A DNA stretch of 7,698 nucleotides. It comes from Caulobacter sp. GTDB taxonomy: Bacteria; Pseudomonadota; Alphaproteobacteria; Caulobacterales; Caulobacteraceae. The stretch's first letter is position 1. Every line of letters begins with the position of its first letter. The notes under the pieces are model-generated. The model made no database searches, had not been told where the DNA came from, and saw only the letters and a list, made by a program, of their open reading frames with translations. Where the stretch lies: assembly GCA_014378155.1 (NCBI GenBank), contig JACMOF010000542.1, forward strand, positions 1 through 7,698, in the 5' to 3' direction. Shown here in pieces: positions 6,513 through 7,698 of this stretch. Position numbers and translations under genes: made by a program.

Positions 6513-6623
6513 TTCCCGTAAAGGACGAATCACGACATATTTTCTGGGCGTCCGTGCAACCGCGCGGCGGGGGAACGCGTATTTTCAGTAGCGGATGGGT
6601 CACCCGCGCTAAAGGACGAGCCG

Positions 6624-6740
6624 ATGAACGCCGACAACCCGCTCTCGATGTTTCGCCCGGTTCTCTGGCTCGCTGCGGCCGCCTTCGCCACCGGGTTTGG
6701 CGGTTATATGATGATGGCTCAGGCTGCGAACGGTGGATAA
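6624..6740 (+). CDS. Small single-span membrane protein, 38 residues, unrecognised
   Basis: ATG at 6624 opens a 38-codon frame ending in TAA. The product starts MNADNPLSMFRP, then has a hydrophobic segment of about 20 residues (residues 13-33: VLWLAAAAFATGFGGYMMMA), and ends QAANGG. Only the first dozen residues and the last few are polar, so it is either a tiny inner-membrane protein or, less likely, an exported peptide with an uncleaved signal. AAGGA lies eight bases before the ATG, one of the best ribosome binding sites in the window. Codons are G/C-ending like those of the neighbours. It is divergent from the efflux operon and convergent with dut (17 bp between stops). I do not recognise the family. 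The sequence supports translation; function is unknown. Confidence 0.62.
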   Translation: MNADNPLSMFRPVLWLAAAAFATGFGGYMMMAQAANGG

Positions 6741-6757
6741 GCCGTCGCTCGTTTGAT

Positions 6758-7216
6758 CTATTTAGCGCCGGTCGAACCGAAACCGCCGGCCCCGCGCGCC
6801 GTCTCGTCCAGGCTGGCCACCAGGCTCCACGAGGCCTGGGTCACTGGCGCGATCACCAGCTGGGCGATGCGGTCGCCGCGACGGATGGTGAATTCTTCTT
6901 CCCCCAGATTGATCAGGATCACCTTCACCTCGCCGCGATAATCGCTGTCGATGGTGCCGGGGGTGTTGAGACAGGTGACGCCCGACTTGGCGGCCAGGCC
7001 CGAGCGCGGCCGCACCTGGGCCTCGAAGCCGCCGGGAACGGCGAAGGCCAGGCCAGTCGGAGCCATGACCCGGGCGCCGGGCTTCAGCACGATCGGCGCG
7101 TCGTCCGCGACGGCCGCCCGCAGATCCATGCCGGCCGCACCGTTGGTTTCATAGGCTGGCAGGGGCAGGCCATGGGCGTGGGCCAGCTGGACGACGGGGA
7201 TGCTCGGAACGATCAT
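6758..7216 (-). CDS. dut: Deoxyuridine 5'-triphosphate nucleotidohydrolase (dUTPase)
   Basis: The enzyme cleaves dUTP to dUMP and pyrophosphate, keeping uracil out of DNA and supplying dUMP for thymidylate synthesis. The 152-residue protein has the normal length of homotrimeric bacterial dUTPases and all five motifs: AAGMDLRA (27-34), [11 protein letters not shown] (69-79), [17 protein letters not shown] (83-99, with Asp90 as the likely catalytic base and Tyr93 in the uracil pocket), [14 protein letters not shown] (112-125) and the flexible C-terminal [11 protein letters not shown] (140-150). The start codon overlaps the coaBC stop by 4 bp (ATGA), with GAGAG six bases upstream inside coaBC, so the two are probably translationally coupled. 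No clear terminator follows the TAG stop at 6758. Confidence 0.96.
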   Translation of the reverse strand: MIVPSIPVVQLAHAHGLPLPAYETNGAAGMDLRAAVADDAPIVLKPGARVMAPTGLAFAVPGGFEAQVRPRSGLAAKSGVTCLNTPGTIDSDYRGEVKVILINLGEEEFTIRRGDRIAQLVIAPVTQASWSLVASLDETARGAGGFGSTGAK

Positions 7217-7698
7217 GAAAGGCTCTCGGCTATGCGTTGGGCGAGGTCGTGGGCCACGGCGTCCTTGGCCGCGCGGTCCCAGCGTTCGGTCTTGTCCTTG
7301 GAAATCAGCAGCACGGCGTTTTCGTCGCCGCCCATCACGCCAGGCTCGGTGACGTCATTGGCGATGATCCAGTCGCAGCCCTTGCGCGCTAGCTTGGCGC
7401 GGGCGTGCAGTTCGACATCGTTGGTCTCGGCCGCGAAGCCGATCACCAGCTTCGGGCGTCTCGGCCCGGAGGCGGACAGGGTGGCCAGGATGTCGGGGTT
7501 CTCGACAAAGGTCAGGGCCGGCGGGCCGCCCCTATCCTTCTTGAGCTTGGTCCCGAACACCTCGTCGATCCGCCAGTCGGCGACGGCGGCCACGAACACC
7601 CCGACCTCGGCGGGCAGGGCGGCCTGGCAGGCGGCCAGCATGTCACGGGCGGTCTCGACATCGACGCGATCGACGCCCATCGGCGTAGGCAGGGCGAC
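7213..7698 (-). CDS. coaBC: CoaBC (Dfp), C-terminal phosphopantothenate-cysteine ligase part; 5' end outside window
   Basis: CoaBC joins cysteine to 4'-phosphopantothenate (CoaB) and decarboxylates the product (CoaC) in coenzyme A synthesis. Only the last 161 codons of the CoaB half are in the window. The frame is open through the window edge and begins [17 protein letters not shown], the well-known VxLPTP segment, so the Met at 7680 is not the start. Further CoaB landmarks are [13 protein letters not shown], the KLKKD lysine-rich loop, [16 protein letters not shown], and [22 protein letters not shown] near the C-terminus. The full protein is usually about 400 residues, so roughly 240 residues including the flavin-binding CoaC domain lie beyond 7698. 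The stop overlaps the dut start by 4 bp. The pairing with dut is conserved in many proteobacteria (dfp-dut in E. coli). Confidence 0.95.
   Translation of the reverse strand, partial: VALPTPMGVDRVDVETARDMLAACQAALPAEVGVFVAAVADWRIDEVFGTKLKKDRGGPPALTFVENPDILATLSASGPRRPKLVIGFAAETNDVELHARAKLARKGCDWIIANDVTEPGVMGGDENAVLLISKDKTERWDRAAKDAVAHDLAQRIAESLS

Noticed and set aside
6519..6619. Ten-base direct repeat TAAAGGACGA at 6519-6528 and 6610-6619
   Set aside because: The second copy is the ribosome binding region of the small ORF; the first has no start codon after it. Two short copies in one gap are too little to claim a functional repeat.
1..7698. CRISPR array, tRNA/rRNA genes, insertion sequence or phage genes
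   Set aside because: No regularly spaced repeats, no tRNA-like cloverleaf, no transposase or integrase motifs were seen on either strand.

Overview
The window looks like chromosome from an alphaproteobacterium of the Caulobacter/Phenylobacterium type. The evidence is high GC with strong G/C preference at third codon positions, alphaproteobacterial versions of FabI, Dut and CoaBC, a palindromic repeat at the left edge of a kind I recall from alphaproteobacterial intergenic regions, and GANTC (CcrM methylation) sites that are rare in genes but present in most gaps. The organism call is inference; no rRNA or other phylogenetic marker is present.

Left part (1-2094, + strand): a two-module palindromic repeat (1-102) precedes a divergent SGNH/GDSL-type hydrolase (132-1136). 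A PhyH-type Fe(II)/2-oxoglutarate dioxygenase (1192-2094) follows after 55 bp. The two may be co-transcribed, although a promoter-like sequence overlaps the stop codon of the first. Their substrates cannot be read from the sequence. Next is fabI (2167-2982), the NADH-dependent enoyl-ACP reductase of fatty acid synthesis, closed by a strong intrinsic terminator (2990-3021).

Central part (6363-3020, - strand): a three-gene efflux operon in the order HlyD/EmrA-type periplasmic adaptor, 14-helix DHA2/EmrB-type permease, TetR repressor. The gaps are 24 and 17 bp. The likely promoter lies at 6431-6460, with a 16-bp dyad filling its -35/-10 spacer and two more dyads on either side, which suggests repression by the operon's own terminal TetR gene. 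No outer-membrane channel gene is present here.

Right part: the gap upstream of the pump operon also feeds a + strand 38-codon ORF (6624-6740) for a small single-span membrane protein with a good ribosome binding site. On the - strand, the 3' part of coaBC (coenzyme A synthesis, cut by the window edge) overlaps dut (dUTPase) by 4 bp, the familiar dfp-dut arrangement.

Most of the window is ordinary housekeeping and efflux content. The points most worth a second look are the small membrane-protein gene, the dyads at the pump promoter, the compound repeat at the left edge, the SGNH/PhyH pair, and the GANTC distribution.
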